Positions 12,732 through 24,035 of a DNA stretch of 63,313 nt are shown here, one piece after another. The first letter of the stretch is position 1, and each line of letters starts with the position of its first letter. The stretch covers positions 1 through 63,313 of the forward strand of contig JADNRZ010000054.1 of assembly GCA_015501605.1 (NCBI GenBank). Reading direction: 5' to 3'. The notes under the pieces were generated by a model that was given only the letters and a program-made list of their open reading frames with translations, was not told where the DNA came from and ran no database searches. Source of the stretch: Panaeolus papilionaceus. Lineage: Eukaryota; Basidiomycota; Agaricomycetes; Agaricales. Made by a program: the position numbers and the translations under genes.

Positions 12732-14869
12732 TTAATCAGTATCAACGTAAGGTTCGTTCTCTGTTGCATAAATTGTCCCGTCGATAGAGAAAGACGAACG
12801 ACGATGGCTCGATATCTCATCATCTTCATCACCTTCCTCACTGTATTCTCCCTCTTCCTCTCCCTCCTCCTCTCCCTCTTTTGCATTTAGAGAATATCGA
12901 GCATCGTCACCCTTTGATCCCCGCCCGTCCCCGAAGTCCAGCGGGATCACATTTCTCATCTCGTTGATGGATTCAGTATCATCCGTACTATCATCTTCAT
13001 CATCGGCATCGTTATCCTCCTGCAGTTTCAGACGATCCAGACCCAAACTGTCACCTACATCATTGAAGGATGCATTTATGGCGTGTCGCCCCGATTCAAC
13101 CTCATCCCTCAACAACTGACCACCCCCCATTTCGTGAAACGGACTCAACAAACCAATCGGGATGGCACCCGTCCGAGCGGGGGAAAGAAGATATTTGCTA
13201 CTTCTTTCGCTCCCATCAGGCGATTCGGAACCGGGGAGAAAGAGTGGAGTCCGTCGTACCGGACGATCGAAATCATCATCTCCTTCACCATCGACGGACG
13301 AGGAGACATGTTGGCTGGTCGTGGATGGATCCCTGACAAGCGATAAAACACACTGCTCCTCCTCGTCATCATCCATTGCAGATCGTGTCCCGTGAAGCCT
13401 GTCGGGTGCCTGATTCAAAATGGCCATTGGGTCGTCTTCGTCTTCCTCCTCGTCGTCATCCGTTGCAGGCTGTGTCCCGGGCAGTGAGTCGGGTGCGTGT
13501 TCCAAAATCGCCATTGGGTCGTCCTCATCTTCGTCCGTTTCTTCCGACTCCTCGTCCGATGATTCCCCGCCACTAAGAAGACTCATCGGAGCACTCGCTA
13601 AGAGCCTCATTGGATCCTCGTCAGCTTCCCCATCGTCCGATGATGATTGATCGGAGGACTCTAGAGATAAAGGAGCTTCCGCTAAAAGCGCCATTGGGTC
13701 TTCATACTCTCTCTGCCCCCCTTCCTCCCAACCGTAGTCGTATTCGTCCTGTTCCCCTTCCTCTCCGAAGACGTTTCCGGGTGCACCATCCAGCAGGTCC
13801 ATCAGATCGTCCGCGTCGCCCCCGGTTTTTTCTGTGGACATGTCATCTCTATCCTCCTCTTCATCGAGAGCACTCTTCAGCGTGACAGGCATGGGTCCAA
13901 TGACAGAAGGCGTCAGTGACCCATCCTCGGTTACGACCACAGGATGGGTGACACCAAGTGGACCATGAACTGCACCGGATGCGTCGGGGTCGTATAGGCT
14001 CCTGATCTTCGATCGGATGTTCTTCTCCAATTCGCGTGACAACACGTCCACCTCTCCCTGTCCGCGTGGACATCCAAATCAGCCTTCCCATTCGGTGGAC
14101 GTCATCTCGAAGAGGAATAACGGAGTGGGTGAGTAATCGTGGACAACCTGCGGGGAGGCCAAACGGGGCAATAAGGCCTCGGGATCCCTCAAATTATCAT
14201 TGAAGTCGGGGTCGTGAAGACGAACATGGTTGTACACGGTCTGGCGACGTTCTCGGAAGTGATCAAGGCATCTCTGCAAAGTTCTCGATGATATGACGTC
14301 GGGGTTGCCGTGATAATGGGCGGACGTTGCCCACCAACATTGATGAAACTCGAAATTCTTCGGAAGCCAGGCAGCAATATAGTAAGGAAGCCAATACCAC
14401 TCCTTGATCAGGTGTGTAAGACCGTCCATTCCCCATCGGACCTCATCGAAGCACTCTGTAGCCAGTATGTCAATCGGAGGCGGTACTTGAATGTCCATTC
14501 CCAGACAACGGGCATATCCCAGATAACTGACAAAGAAGTTCTGCAGTTGAATATAATCAATTTCAATTTCATTACACAATGTGCAGTGCATACTAGTTCC
14601 TGACAAATGCCCTTTTGAATCCAACCCACATGCTTTCTCTCCCGCTCCCTCAATGGCTGATGCAAACCGTGCTCGAACGCGCTAGCAAGCTGAGCGGCAA
14701 GCCGGAATCCACCGTACATCAAGATATCCTGCACATAACATTCTTGGTCGGGCGTGGCGGCGGAGCTGTGGTTCTCCATACCCGGGAAACGTCGAAAAGG
14801 AACCTTGCATGCAAACAGACTAGGTGAGGTCATATCCACTGGTGGGGGGACTGGAACACTATCCGACAT
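12732..14869 (-). CDS. KDZ-element accessory protein with acidic C-terminal motif repeats
   Basis: Start ATG 14869 ('MSDSVP'). Exon 1 (14869-14576) has 'RERERKHVGWIQKGICQEL', then a short 35-nt intron (14575-14541) leads in frame to the second exon. At 14079-14081 the frame meets a TGA, yet the same frame continues open to 12732. Either this is an in-frame stop (broken gene) or a 90-nt frame-neutral intron with a weak GTTGTC donor removes it. The N-terminal ~260 residues look globular with many Trp, Tyr and Cys. The C-terminal part is acidic, with five variants of a [DE]DPMxxLxxAP motif roughly 30 residues apart. No known domain was recognised. The 3' end faces the transposase 3' end, 56 bp away. 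Association with the element is clear; its role is unknown. Confidence 0.6.
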
Positions 14870-15009
14870 GGTTGAGTCTGTTTTTGCGTGCAATGTTTGA
14901 GAAGACGGGTACGAAAGATAATCGATGGAACAACGAGAGCCATCGGGTTACATGATTATTACTAATAATCCGTGGATTGCACAGCCTCCCCGTCCCGTCT
15001 TTTCCACAT
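14870..15009. other. Upstream region of accessory gene
   Basis: Contains the probable promoter of the minus-strand gene starting at 14869; no distinct motif recognised. Confidence 0.3.
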
Positions 15010-16570
15010 GATTGGTGTCCGCCACGTCATCTTGGGATACTCCGACGGCGGTGTATGATTCCCCCGTGTATCACCGACAGGGTGTCGCAAAGCCATCATC
15101 CGTCACTCACCGCTCATTTATCGATCGTCCAACGGATCAACCATTGCCATCATCATATCGTCATACCCGTTCCACTTTTAGACAAACCTGTAGGGCCACC
15201 CATCAAACTGACCTCTTCTCCTACGTATATCTGTGCCATCAGCCCACATGCCAATCCACCCGCTGCTAACCCGCTCAGTTCCCATCTATGATTACCTTGG
15301 TCTCTTAAGACCTTGTTCACATCCAACCCGTCCGCTTAACCATTCAATCACTCCCTCGCTCAATCTACTCACCTGCTAATACCCGACTCCTCACTTGTTC
15401 TTTTAGAAATCCAAATCTCACAACCCAGCCCCGGACGCCTTCGTCGGCCCATCATCGACTCACCTGATCACTGACCCAGTTACCCACCTTCCCCACCCGC
15501 CTACCCGTTCTCCCGTCCGGCCCCTCTTCTATCTTGACCCGCCCACTCCCTCCGTTGCCCTTCCTTGTCTCTAACCAGTTTTCCCGCTCACCCGTCCCGT
15601 GCACCCATCCCTTACCCGCCGACTCTTCTCCCCCAACCCGTCCACTCCCATCCCTACCTGTCCATCTCGCTTACCCGCTCTTCTATCTTCACACACTCGC
15701 CCATCTGCTCTTACACTCGCTCATCCACCCGCCCTCTTCATCCACTTTCATCCACTCATGTACCCGCTGACGCACCCGGTTACATACCCACCCTCACCCG
15801 GTCTCACACTCTCTTCCGTTCTTGCTCTCTACACCCACATCAATTCGCTCTCCCACCCGCTTGTTTACCCGCTTTCCCACCTATTCTCTCCCACCCACTT
15901 GACCTGCTCCCCTACCCGCTCCCTACCCGCCACCCTAACCCGCTCATTCACCTACTTACCCTCCTTCTACCGCTCACCCACGCACCCCCTACTCCCCATC
16001 ACTTGCTCCCCTACCGCCTCTTTCACCCGCTCACCCACCCACCCTCACCCGCTCACCCACCGCTCACCCGCCGTTCACCTACCCTAACCCGCTCTCGTCG
16101 TACACCTTCACCCGTTCATCCACCCGCTCACCCACTCACCCTCACCCGCTCATCTACCCGCTCACCCGCCCGTTCACCTACCCTTACCCGTTCATCTACC
16201 CGTTCACCCATCCTCCCTCACCCGTTCATCCACCCGCTCACCCACCCACCTCACCCGCTCATCTACTCGCTCACCCGCCCGTTCACCTGCCCTTACCCGC
16301 TCACCCAACCTCCGTCACCCGTCTATCCACCCGCTCTCCCACCCGCCCGTAACCCTACCCGCTGTTGCACCCCATCGGACTGTTCTGGTACCCCACCCGG
16401 TTACATATCCGCCGTAGACCGGAGTTGTTTATCCTCCGACCACCTGCCCACTCTCCCCTCCCCCGCCCGCACGTACACTCCCATGTCTCGGGGTCCTCCC
16501 TTCCCTCCCATCCCAAACCCGATCAACCATCCTCATCCGTCCGTCCCGTCCGTCTCCCGCCGCCCCACTC
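15010..16570. repeat. Pyrimidine-rich degenerate subterminal repeat (right)
   Basis: About 1.5 kb made of variants of 'CACCCGCTCACC' and 'TACCCGCTC', densest from 15500 to 16360, with almost no G-rich segments on the plus strand. It mirrors the G-rich tract at 3410-3760 in inverted orientation but is about four times longer, implying copy-number drift. Long Pro/Ser/His-rich frames across it arise from composition and are not supported as genes. Confidence 0.7.
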
Positions 16571-16745
16571 ACCTATTCCATCTTTTCATTCACGCAATCC
16601 TTACCATTTACAAATGTTAATAATAGTCTTATATTATTATGAAGGAATTCCATCCGCGTTCCATGGAACAACTAAGTATATACAATGTAGTCTGTTCCAC
16701 AGAGCACTTAGTAACTACAGTGTAACTTACCTACCTGACACACGC
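16571..16745. other. Candidate right terminus of the KDZ element
   Basis: Read on the minus strand, 16730-16715 is 'GGTAAGTTACACTGTAG', nearly the same as the ends of the palindromic element at 22787-27590. Further inward both have a CCATGG-containing segment, an 'AATATAAG' segment, and then G-rich degenerate repeats. This shared order suggests that the transposon's right end is here. Confidence 0.5.
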
Positions 16746-19700
16746 TCGCAGCGTCGCACCTTTTCTCGACCAATTGATGTTCACCTTATTCTGGATGTCC
16801 ATCACAAAATAATGACAATACGTTCTAAAGTACCGAATTTTCTTTTAGAATTGAAGAGATCCACCATACTTGTCGTTTGTTTCATCCTCTCCTAATGATA
16901 ACTGAATAGGGTCGTGTGGTACCAGGCTGCTCAACGTACTCACCTTTCCTGCTACCCCTGAATATCTCAGGTGACCGCACTATCTCAACCCATGAAGTGA
17001 AGCATCCCCAACACGCTTCGAGGTCCGAAGCATTAGCTGAGGCCTTTGGGCGGCTCAGCAAGCTAATGATAGGTCAACATGTAATCACAACAACATGTCT
17101 CTCAGCATTGTTCAGGTCCAGAAAATTGGAAGTAATCACACAGATATACAAAAGGTCCACCATCAAGGGATGATACCTACCGACATCTGGAGGAGCAACC
17201 CCCACCTCCCTCCCCCAACAAGTTTCAGAGTGACAGGCTAGGGATGAATATGCCAGTGATGTGCCATGTCACCTGAACTGCTCTACAGAGTTCACAGTGA
17301 AAAGGGAAGCATGCTGCTTTGGAATGAGATGTTACTTCTAGCTGTCAAATCTAATTCAAGAGACTAAAAGTTAAACGACAGAAATGATGCTAATGTTAGA
17401 TGTTTGATGATACCAACCAGGTGATACACTGGTTGTATGTGTTGTGGGTTTCACTTATCGAAAGGACTGACAAGACCCGGGTGTTCAGTCAATCATGGTA
17501 CTATTATTAGTTCTCATTTTTATCACTTTTCGACACTGACATGAAGACTGAAACGATTGGGAGAAATCTCGTCCGAGGATCGAATCATGGGGATGAGTCA
17601 CGTCATTTGACCGCACTTTTGGATTTCGCAATTCTCGACAATCATTAACAGTGCATGTAGTACATTCTCCTTGGGGTCATTATTTCTCTCAGACACATGG
17701 CTCGTATCGGGCGTTCTTTGTCAAGCAACATGTGCCGTGCGGGTTATACACGCATTTGCCACTCCCTAACTTAGTTGCCGGGAAGGAATAATCGACGATT
17801 AACGTTCAACACCGATAAAATAAATAATCGCACGCTCATGCGATGGTCCAACTCGACCATCCAGCAGTTGAAGCAATGAAACGGACCTGCTCGTCATCCC
17901 TCGATTTCAAATTTCTCTTGCGTCTTCGGTCGCTCGTCACCGGAGGATGTAGGTAGCCTAGAGGCTAAGTTCTGGGGGTGGAAACCGGGCAATGGCCCGG
18001 AGACCACTGCACCACTTCCCAGGTAGAGAGCCGATGGACGGAGGAGGATGCGCCCCAACATCCATCCGCCCTCTAACCCCTAGACTACCGTGTCTTACCA
18101 GTGACAGCAGCCATGTAAGGATGTGTGAATGAAACACAGGTTTCAAGAAGGTTGGAGTTGTCATGTAGTCAAGTGGGTTATGTTTGTAGATTTCGTTCAG
18201 CAAGGGAGATATTCTTGAAAACAGACCTAGGAAAACCCTGGCACACACCTAGGAGAATAAAGAGATCTTCGTGATTTTTTCAACCAGATGTCAGCACAGA
18301 ATGCAGGCGCTCTAGCGTGTACCGGAAGGCGCCAACCCATGCACAAGAACGATGTGAAGACAGTCACAGAGAGAGAATGTGAAATGAGAGGAAGGAAAGA
18401 AAGGTGAAACGATCATGTGTAGCGTTCAATGATGGGTCGCAGGAATTAAAGAAGGGTGAAGAAAGGGGGAAAGAAGAATGAGAAAATGAAATGATAAAGG
18501 CCAAGAGACACAGATCAAAACCGAACATCAAAGGTAATAATTGAAGGGGTGAAGTCCCAGTCGTGAACCACAGTAGACGATTCGGAAAGTTTGACAGCAC
18601 AGTTATCATGAATTTGTATTGATGGAGGGGTTGAACCCACAGTTTTGAGTCTGTATGGTGTTCTGGAGACTGGTCAATTGCGATTATGTGTTTTCAATGT
18701 AAAGATAAGAGTATTGAGGTTATGAGGAGAGGGTGGGTGGGAAAAAGAAAAGAGAATAAAAATACTGAGCCGAGCAACAAATTGTCGCGTCGACTAGATA
18801 GCGAGGTGAAGTTCCCGCAACTTTAGTGGAGGGTTTACCGTTACGGGCCCCTCTATCCATTTTTTTCGGCATGTATCGGCATCTCAAAATTCACGTGACG
18901 AAATTCGGATTGTTCCGCAAATTTGCTTTAAAACTGTTTCATCTCTCGCTGTAATTTCAATTTTGTCGTCGTTCCATCCTTTGAAGCTGTCCCTTTTGCT
19001 TATAACCGACATCGTATACGTATTATTAAAATGGAGTTTTTCGTAGGAGGTCATCCTTGCCGCGTGCGGTTCGATATTTACACTGTATAATGGATAATGA
19101 AGTTGCGGGCTTCGCCATGCATAGCGTGGCCCTTCCCTCGATTGTAATAATAATCAAGGTATGAGGAGCGAAGTACAGATTGAGTTGTCAAGGTTGACTC
19201 GCTCACGTGACCAAGAAGGTCGATCTGTGTGCGTGCACACAGATCACTCCAATCTGGTCAATGCGTTATCCTTCGGACATTTTAGTCGTGATGGAGCACT
19301 GCTTTTATCGCTGTTATCGTCTTGTGTACCTAGGAAATCTATGGTTAGGACATCTACTGAGTGTGGTTGCTTTTATGACCGATCGACGTCCTACGATAAA
19401 AGAAATACCGTGACACCTCGGGAATTTCTTGGGAACCTTGGCTTCAAAGCACTCATACTACATCAGGAAATACTCCAGGTCTTACAAGTAATTGGCATCT
19501 ATCATGTCTCTCGGCCTACAGTGCTCAGCTTGTACGTGTAGCGTGCTTATGCCAGTAAAAATTACCCCACTGCGGAGCGTGGGGATTTAGAATATTTACG
19601 GTTTACGAGGTTTGAGGGGTTTGGCTGTGCCAATGGGCAATAGGGTTAGGGCTTCCAATGACGCCATCAGTAGAAGATGAGATTAGATCATAAATCGGAC

Positions 19701-19807
19701 CAGCATGCGTAAACGCGACGACAATGCGTTTAGCCTTGATATAATCTCTTTGTTTATGAATCCCATTGGCTCTATAAAGTCACTGCACATCCCCTTCTCT
19801 AGAAAAA
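16746..19807. other. Intergenic region, no recognised gene
   Basis: Only short frames without recognisable content. A segment at 17945-18110 has tRNA box-A-like pieces on both strands without a matching box B. From about 18360 to 18760 the plus strand is purine-rich. An upstream region for the F-box gene must lie near 19700-19807. It may hold decayed repeats; none was identified with confidence. Confidence 0.4.
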
Positions 19808-21412
19808 ATGCACTTCCAAACTCTTGCCTTCGATATTCTCTTTGATATCATTAAGTACATCAATCCTTTGGATATCATCCATCTCGGGCAGGTGTGTACT
19901 ATCAGATAGGGGTTGCTCCAATCATCAGGCTGACTGGTAGGATCTCCGCTAATTCCAATAGACGAACAGATTTTTTCATACGCTCTGCGAGGAGCCAACA
20001 GTTTGGACAACAGCTCTTCGACGAATCCGCAAAGATAATGCTGTTTTCCAAGGTCTCCTATCTGATATGGGTGATCATTCTCTTGAAAGATTACGTCGCG
20101 AAGCCACAGCACCAGCTCGATTCATGAACTTGATGAAGAAATTCCACGAATCTCGGGCCATCATAACCCCCAAGTCATCTTACCTCGTCCCTTCGCACAA
20201 CATCGAGCCATTCCATTGCATGCGACTCGTTCCTGGCGGGCAAATCCTCCTCAGCGCTTCTGCTCACTCACTCTGCATCTGGGACTTGAGTAAAGATAGC
20301 TCCCACCTGTTAAAAGCGTGGGACATCCCGGTCAAATCCCTTCTGTTATTCTCATTGATCAACGGTTCTCAAGACTTCCGGATCGCAATAGCATCCCATC
20401 TTACTGGTGGTGGGGGCAGGTAACGCCTGGATTATCTCAAGCTTTTGACTTCGACTCAAAATTTTTTCTTCTTTCCCGAAGTAGAACCAAAATTAGCATT
20501 CTAGAATATAGCACTGCATGCTCCACGACCAAGACCTACGAAAGACAGCTGGACGATTGGTCGTACACATATGAACCATTCTATACTTGGTCTGCTGATT
20601 GTTTCTTCTACATCAACGAAAGCGTACTTCATGTCTGGAATTTTCAGCTTGATAAATTCTTCAGGTGGACTGTACAATACGACGAATATTTGGAGGTATG
20701 TACAATACCGGGAGGCTCGTATAGGAAAAGACTGAACGTGTTCCTGTTCTAGATAATCGTATATCAACCTTCAAATCTAGTAATCCTCCTATCACAAACC
20801 CACGTTTACTGCTACGATATTACCAGCACTATCGCTACCACTCACCAGTCGATGCTTTCGGTGGATCCCCTTAGCCCAAAGCTTACGTTGGAGATTCCCG
20901 GAAAAATACCGAGAGACATGGTTGGTGATCTCGTACGCCAGGGCCTCTGGTACGATCACCGTCACTTCCCCCTGCTATTCGACGTCATGATTGAGCGTGA
21001 CGACGGGGTGTATGCATTCTGGACATTTGAAATTTGCCTACCGGATTCAAGCAACGAGGCACCTCGGGTGGAGTTTATCTCCCAAGACCACCTTCCCTAT
21101 CATCAACAGGAGCCGATCGACGATTTCGACATGGTGATGTATCAATATCGAGTCGCATCCGGTCGTATATTCAAGATGTTTTATGACGGGGTTGCCCCAC
21201 CTTGCATCAAAGTGGCCTTCCGAAATGACCCTCGGACACCGACTGACCGCTTTAATGACGATCCATGCATTGAGGGCGACTTCTTGCCCCCTATCCCCCT
21301 TGGTGTGCTGGATGATGATGATACAGCCGCAGCAATAGACCCTGCATCTGGGCGGTTGTGTTATGTGGCAAATGACTGCACTGCTATCGCAGTCGTCGAC
21401 TACCTGGCATAG
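19808..21412 (+). CDS. F-box protein with WD/propeller-like C-terminal region, 480 aa
   Basis: Four exons (19808-19891, 19962-20406, 20442-20695, 20753-21412). The first 45 residues, split by intron 1 after 'IIHLGQ', form an F-box-like helix set, and the rest reads like beta-propeller blades ('MRLVPGGQILLSASAHSLCI'). F-box proteins bind Skp1 in SCF ubiquitin ligases; the propeller would select substrates. The gene is a clear paralogue of the one at 46129: first exons are both 84 nt, last exons both 660 nt, and second exons 445 and 446 nt. The 35-nt intron 2 is shorter than its 62-nt counterpart, so that junction is less certain. The conserved end 'DPRTPTDRFNDDPC' occurs in both paralogues. 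Confidence 0.75.
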
Positions 21413-21869
21413 TAATTCATAGTTCTCAAGGTGGGACAAAGACGATGGCGGGTGATATTTGGGGGTTACGCTCGGTTGCTAGTATCTCTGTAGGTTTTTC
21501 GTGTGTTTATTACTTATAATACACCTCATTCCTTTCATGTGTGGGCAACGGTTCTGAAAAGCCTTTGATTTTCAGAAGGCAGGGTCTTCGTTCCACAGAA
21601 CCTTAGAAATCAAGATAAAGGTCATGAGATGTAAATCGGAGAGACTGTCACTTCCCTAACACACTAGCACATGCCCACCGGCGCTAGAATATGACCGCTA
21701 CCAGGTGTTTATCCTTGTTCATACTACCTCAACCGCACTAAAAATTGTATATAAACGTTAACGTTAAAACAACGCAATCTCAGGGTCAATTCATGCATTA
21801 TAACCCTCCTTCGCACAACACATCGTTGAAAATATCGCTAACCCCTGTCGATGTTCCGATACGGCACAG
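21413..21869. other. Intergenic region between convergent genes
   Basis: No gene seen; presumably holds the 3' ends of the F-box gene and of the small secreted-protein gene. Confidence 0.4.
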
Positions 21870-22151
21870 TCAGTTAATGGTATCGGCATCCGACTTCAAC
21901 TGACCTTCGAGATCCAATTCCCGCCCCCCGTTGGCTGTATTCGTAGGACAAGCACTCGATGAGGAAGATGTGAAAGACGATGATGGAAATGGTGAAGAAG
22001 TGAGGAAGGGCTGAGAAATTGTTGCAGATGCCCCAAACGAAGCTGAGGCTGAGCTGTCGAGGGGTGATACGAATGGTGATGATGTTACGAGTAAGGGGAG
22101 AAGGACGAGAAGAGTGATGAAAGGGTAGGAAAGCTGCCGAATGGCCTTCAT
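21870..22151 (-). CDS. Small secreted Ser-rich protein, 93 aa
   Basis: A single open frame begins at ATG 22151 with a basic N-region and hydrophobic core (signal peptide about residues 1-24, ending near 'LLVTSS'). The mature part is rich in Ser/Ala/Pro with a run of serines and one cysteine, and has a hydrophilic end ('GGRELDLEGQL'). A 'TATATAAG' sequence about 85 bases upstream on the minus strand supports a real promoter. No family recognised. Candidate small secreted protein; it could be cell-wall associated. Confidence 0.55.
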   Translation of the reverse strand: MKAIRQLSYPFITLLVLLPLLVTSSPFVSPLDSSASASFGASATISQPFLTSSPFPSSSFTSSSSSACPTNTANGGRELDLEGQLKSDADTIN

Positions 22152-22786
22152 TGGATGACTATTGGGGTAGGGAGGAACAGGTGAGTCGACAGTACGTGCG
22201 GCTCAAGTTGTTGAAAGGTACGATTCAGGAACACTTATATACATACACGACGTCCAGTCTAGCCTGCGCCCCTGGTCGATGAAGTTTCCTTGCTCTCACT
22301 GAGTTGTCCGAGACTCCCACTGGGTGTAAGTATATCTAGACCTTATCAGAAGTCTCCATCAGAAGATTTTCGGTTGCATATAGAGACTCGGAATGCCTCC
22401 GTCGTTTACATATCCGACGTTCAAAATAGAATTTTCGGCATGATGAGCTCAAATTTCAGTGTCATGCCTTGAAGGCGTAAGTAGTGCCGGCGTTAAGTCG
22501 CAGCCAGTCCTCACTGACTGGCATGTGTGCCCTTTCGTCGGAGATGTAGGCAGCACCCCCATGACTGGAATCAGGAGACAGAGGCTGCTGAGACTGGGTT
22601 CGGCCGAGATGGTGCTGATAGGTGTGTCCCCACCAGCGGTTCTCTTTACCTAGCACACGACCTATAATTCGGACACCGTTTTATAAGAGGATTTGAACCA
22701 CGAGTGGGAAAAGTTCACTATAATAGCTACGGCCCGCAACACCTTCCTCTCGGCAAAACGAGCGAAGCCGTCCAAAAGCGATATAA
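22152..22786. other. Intergenic region left of the second palindromic element
   Basis: Contains the TATA-like promoter of the small secreted-protein gene (near 22235). A tRNA T-loop-like string lies near 22690. No gene was recognised, and the missing 5' end of the seven-helix gene at 27597 is not here. Confidence 0.4.
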
Positions 22787-23089
22787 GGTAATTACAATGT
22801 AGCGACTTTGTTGGTCCGCGGACTAGCTACAACGTAATGACTGAGTGTGATCCATGGATCGCCATGGATTTCCTACATTTTGGGTAACTACACTAAATAG
22901 TTATTTCATTAGATAGAATATAAGTGAATTAATTATTACTAGTAGGTGGGCGGGTTGGGTAGGGTGGATTTCCGAGTGAGCGGCGGGTGAGCTGGAATGG
23001 GTGGATTGGTAGTTTTCCAAGGGAATGGGAGGGGGGTAGCGGGTAGGTTGGGGTGGGTGGGTAGTAGTGGATTGGGGTGGATTGGGAGA

Positions 23090-24035
23090 TTTCCGCGGAA
23101 ATGGGGGGAGGTTGGGGGGTGGTTTGGGGTGAGTTTATTGTAGTGGATTAGGTTGGAGTGGGCACATTGGGGTGGGTGGGTAGTAGTGGAATAGGGTGGA
23201 TTGGTAGATTTCCGCGGAAATGGGGGGGGGGGGGGGGTGGTTTGGGGTGAGTTTATTGTAGTGGATTAGGTTGGATTAGATGAATTTACAAGGGAATGGG
23301 CAGGTAGGGATGGGGGGATTTTTATATTTCCGCGGAAATGGTGATCCAAAATTGCCCATTTCCGCGGAAATGGGCAAATTTAGGAATTTTTCAATGCATG
23401 GATTTTTGAATTTCCGCGGAAATGGGTGAATTTGATAAATGGATTTGTTGAATTTCCGCGGAAATGGGCAAATTTAGACATTTTAAATACATGGATTTTT
23501 GAATTTCCGCGGAAATGGGGGAATTTAGAGATTTTTAAATGCATGGATTTTTTGAATTTCCGCGGAAATGGGTGAATTTGGACATTTTCAATACATGGAT
23601 TTTGGATTTCCGCGGAAATGGGGAATTTTGAAAATGGTGGATTCTTGAATTTCCGCGGAAACGGGTAAATTTGGAGATTTTCAAATGCATGGATTTGTTA
23701 ATTTCCGCGGAAATGGGTGAATTTAGAGATTTTTAAATACATGGATTTTTGAATTTCCGCGGAAATGGTGATTCAATTTTGTAGATTTCCGCGGAAATGG
23801 GGAATTTGGAAATGGTGGATTCTTGAATTTCCGCGGAAATGGGTGAATTTGGAGATTTTCAAATGAGTGGATTTGTGAATTTCCGCGGAAATGGTGGACT
23901 TGTTAATTTGTGAGCAAAGGTTCCGCGGTATCGGAAATTCATTCCAATATTGAAATGAGTCAATTGTTGAACTTCCGCGGAAATGGTGGATTTTCTGTGG
24001 AATTGGGTGGATGCCATTCATAGATTTCCGCAGAA
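23090..24035. repeat. Array of ATTTCCGCGGAAAT palindromes (left arm)
   Basis: About 17 copies, mostly exact over 14 bases, spaced roughly 40-60 bp apart, separated by related AT-rich linkers such as 'GGGTGAATTTGGAGATTTTC'. Divergent copies occur at 23648 (one base changed on the right), 23918 and 24025. Each copy holds CCG and CGG half-sites in inverted orientation. Confidence 0.9.

Larger units (their letters stand above)
3410..16730. mobile_element. KDZ-type DNA transposon carrying four genes
   Basis: A block of about 13.3 kb holds a complete-looking KDZ transposase gene plus three cargo or accessory genes arranged + - + -, with convergent 3' ends (189 and 56 bp apart) and one 169-bp divergent promoter. 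Opposite-strand degenerate repeats (3410-3760 and 15010-16570) flank the genes. A candidate right terminus lies at 16715-16730, but I could not match it to a left terminus or to a target-site duplication, so the ends are approximate. KDZ elements are known to be expanded in agaric genomes and often to carry extra genes, including TET/JBP oxygenases in some species; no TET/JBP gene is present here. Confidence 0.75.

Noticed and set aside
15534..16620. Long Pro/Ser/His-rich reading frame of 351 codons
   Set aside because: Composition artefact of the pyrimidine-rich repeat; overlapping frames look alike.
3410..16730. Looked for a TET/JBP oxygenase gene, a known passenger of some KDZ elements
   Set aside because: None of the four genes shows the HxD motif or fold features of that family.
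16571..16745. Target-site duplication for the KDZ element using CACTGTAG at 3309 and CTACAGTG at 16715 as ends
   Set aside because: The flanking bases do not match each other, so these exact ends are not supported.
17945..18110. tRNA box-A-like strings (TAGTCTAGGGGTTAG on the minus strand, TAGCCTAGAGG on the plus strand), possible SINE
   Set aside because: No convincing box B at the right distance, no cloverleaf, no A-rich tail and no second copy seen.
22675..22765. T-loop-like GGTTCAAATCC on the minus strand, possible tRNA gene
   Set aside because: Flanking sequence does not fold into an acceptor stem or D-arm.
23090..24035. Regularly spaced palindromes resembling a CRISPR array
   Set aside because: Eukaryotic context, linkers are related to each other rather than unique, and there are no cas genes.
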